From Delphinapterus leucas (taxonomy: Eukaryota > Chordata > Mammalia > Artiodactyla > Monodontidae): a stretch of 64,000 nucleotides of DNA. Location of the stretch: the NCBI RefSeq assembly GCF_002288925.2, contig NW_022097993.1, positions 6,573,537 to 6,637,536 on the forward strand. The letters are read 5' to 3'. This document shows, piece after piece, positions 61,656 to 64,000 of the stretch (within the stretch, counting starts at the first letter, position 1; the number at the start of each line of letters is the position of its first letter). The translations under genes and the position numbers were made by a program. Below the pieces are notes generated by a model that saw nothing but the letters and a program-made list of their open reading frames with translations, ran no database searches and was not told where the DNA came from.

Positions 61656-64000
61656 CTTAAAACATGAAAAAGAAAAAAAATGTAAGAGGCAAGACCTCAT
61701 TTTTGATATATCATTGTAGTTTTAGTAACTGCAGTCAATAAGGCAAAACTCTGTGATTAATTTGTTTTAAACACATTATATATATGTTATATACTAGTGT
61801 TTTGAATCTTGTCAGATATGTAAATTGGCTTTCAATTTTTGTCAGTACAGAAAATAATTTATATCTAAACATATTTAAAGAATAAAAAAGTATGTACAAA
61901 GATTGAAAAATTCTTGAAAGAGCTTTATTTAACCATCCAACACTTGAGGATATACGTTATTTTAGAGTGGTTAAAGAAATTGTCTTCAAGGATCAATACA
62001 ACTTCCTAGAAGTTATAAAATTTTTAGAGGTCCCAATCCCGTTATCAGGCGTGATTAAAGTCATCCCTTGGTTATCTGCACAGGATTGGTTCTAGGACCC
62101 AAGGCAGATAACAAAATAGTGGGTGCTCAAGTCCCTTATATAAAAGGGTATAGTATTTGCATATAACCTAAGCACATCCTCCCATATACCGCAAATCATC
62201 TCTAGACTACTTATAATACCTAATACAATGTAAATGCTATGTAAACAGTTGTTGAGTACCAGAAAATTCAAGTTTTGCTTTGTGGAACTTTCTGGAATTT
62301 TTCCCTTGGATTTTTTTTTTTTATCTGTGCTTGGTTGAATCCACAGATGTGGAACCCCCAGATACAGAAGTCCAACTGTATTTGCTTCTGAGTAAGAAAA
62401 GAAAAATTTTTTAAGGCTGAAACTTTGGCACAAAAGCCTTAGATTAAATACAAATACAGTACACGGTTTGGGACACAAGAAAAGTCCTGAGACTTAAAAT
62501 CATGGCCTCTAACCAAAAGTCCAATGTATAAAATGTCCACCCTTCTCCACAATTCATGGAAAATCTAAAAAGCTATCAATATCAAGTACTCAAGGGTAAA
62601 ATTATAAAACCCTCAATTTAGAATAAGATTCACATCCTAGAATTATGCCTATTACAAAAGAAACTAAATATTCAGAACTGTAAGCAAAACATAGTTCACA
62701 AAAATCCCTGAGTCCCCACATTAACTCTTATACTCCCATCACGTGAAGCACACAGTAAAATATCAATTTAATCCTAGCAAATTAAGAAAAAATAATAATG
62801 GTAAGTTGGTTTTACATAAACAACATTGAAAAGAAACACATTTTTTAAAAAAGTTTTAATAGTAAGGAAAAATATTATTATAAACTTACACAAATACCAC
62901 ATTTGAACTTTTACTTCTGCTATTTAAAAAATGGGATAATCTGTATAAAATAAATTTATGTTGGACAAATGACAGAAAAATGAAGGAAAATTATCATGCC
63001 CCTATTAAAGTGAAACAAAATACAAACATAAAAGTTTAAATATAGTCTGTCTATTCTTATATACTTATTTCTTATGGTGTAATATTTCCAGGAAAAGTAA
63101 AATAAAAACGAAAAGTTAGACGTTAATACCTAATCTAGCCATTTCCAAGCCTACACTGTTGTGCTCAAGAAGTGAGAAGAGTTTAGTACTCTCTTGCTTT
63201 TATTCTTTAAACTCACCTGTTGAGAGTAAAAGAGGTAGAAGACAGAGTAAAAGTAGAAGAAACAGGTTTGGTTCTTTCCAATAAACCAAGGGAGTTAGGA
63301 AGAAAACAAAACCAAAAAATATATACACCATCCTCATTTCTCTTATCCTTGAGAAAAATGCACTTACTATATCTAATTTATACATTATGGTAATTCTCCA
63401 ATACTCCTCAATATGTGTTTATTACCAAAGCCCTGCCCTAGAAGAGTTTATATATATTAAAAAAAAAAAAAGAAGAAAGAAAAAAGCTTTTAAAAAATGA
63501 GATGGGAAGCCATTATCAGTAACATAGGGCTTTGTAAAAATGTCGACGTACATTCTTTCTGGACTATTTCTGCTCTTAAAATTTTAAAAAAGGAAAGAAA
63601 AAAGATAGAGTGATTGATTCTGGTATCCATGACCTGATTTTGGACTTCAAAAATTCTTTCAAAGTGGTGCTTTTCATTAATAATTAAATCTTGCTTATTC
63701 CAGGAGCCCATTTTCCCATTTATGGATTATATATGCTTTTGTAGACATTCATTTCCCCCTATGGTCCTTTTAAGTCTTTCTACCTATCCTTAATAAAAAA
63801 CAAAACAAAACAAAATGGTGAAAATGTAAATAAACATAAACCAGTAAATGTGCTCTTTTTCCAAGTGTGGTTAAAGTTAGGAGTGGAGATGGTATAGTTA
63901 TAAAGATTTTTAATTTTCTGCATTTCATTTCTTCCATACTAATACTATCCTCCTCCATCACTGCTAGTATATAAACAATCTATCTTTTAAATATGAATTA
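61656..64000. other. Intron upstream of E1
   Basis: One Tigger-type element lies at 62050-62395. The rest is AT-rich intron. I looked for the preceding SENP6 exon on the minus strand (the NPIGLN to VVKTAAQ region) and did not find it, so it should lie above 64000. Confidence 0.55.
62050..62395 (+). mobile_element. Tigger-type nonautonomous DNA element
   Basis: GTCATCCCTTGGTTATCTGC, GGTGCTCAAGTCCCTTATAT, CAAATCATCTCTAGACTACT and TTGGTTGAATCCACAGATGT follow pogo/Tigger-derived elements. It is decayed, ends uncertain. Confidence 0.7.

Noticed and set aside
63190..63330. Acceptor-like pyrimidine tract plus CAG near 63218 on the minus strand, a possible SENP6 exon before E1
   Set aside because: The following translation does not match the expected SENP6 N-terminal region, and a matching donor with the right phase was not convincing.

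Overview
This window is vertebrate nuclear DNA, almost certainly from a cetacean and probably a toothed whale. It is AT-rich, intron-rich and full of retroposons. At least sixteen tRNA-derived SINEs of the CHR (Cetacea-Hippo-Ruminant) class are present, several of the short GC-rich type with long, almost pure A-tails that I associate with toothed whales. LINE-1 copies of several ages are also present, plus one mariner of the cattle/cetacean Mariner1 type. The species call is inference from repeat content.

The only gene I can support is SENP6 (SUMO-specific isopeptidase 6), on the minus strand across the whole window. I could place 18 consecutive coding exons, called E1 (61635-61655) to E18 (1908-2058) in transcript order. 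Every junction has GT-AG borders and every reading-frame phase joins without a stop: 2758 coding bases, about 919 codons. The N-terminal exons lie beyond position 64000 and the last coding exon (about 70 residues in human SENP6) lies before position 1. The catalytic residues are all visible: His at 11547-11549, Asp at 2204-2206 and Cys at 1947-1949. The catalytic domain is split by the large acidic, serine-rich insertion typical of SENP6/SENP7, coded by E14-E16.

Layout from high to low coordinate: 61656-64000 is upstream intron. E1 is a 21-base microexon. Then comes a 9.6 kb intron with a nonautonomous hAT element, a U6 snRNA pseudogene, L2, MIR and old L1 pieces. E2 (51941-52011) is followed by a 15 kb intron, the most eventful part of the window. 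It holds a mariner, a chimeric inverted LINE-1 with an apparent 3' transduction, and a retroposed fragment of a C2H2 zinc-finger gene in antisense. E3-E13 (36955-14876) carry the regulatory region and the first part of the protease domain. E14-E18 carry the catalytic residues.

The most interesting points are: (1) a perfect GTAAGT donor inside E8, 12 bases before the conserved splice point and in frame; (2) an in-frame 26-codon zinc-ribbon segment at the start of E4 that looks like an alternative 3' splice extension; (3) a 2.7 kb L1 insertion bounded by a 17-base target duplication whose two halves overlap but differ by about 16 percent and which ends in about 500 bases of non-L1 DNA; (4) a 0.67 kb zinc-finger-gene fragment retroposed in antisense. 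I found no bacterial, phage, CRISPR or operon-like structure.
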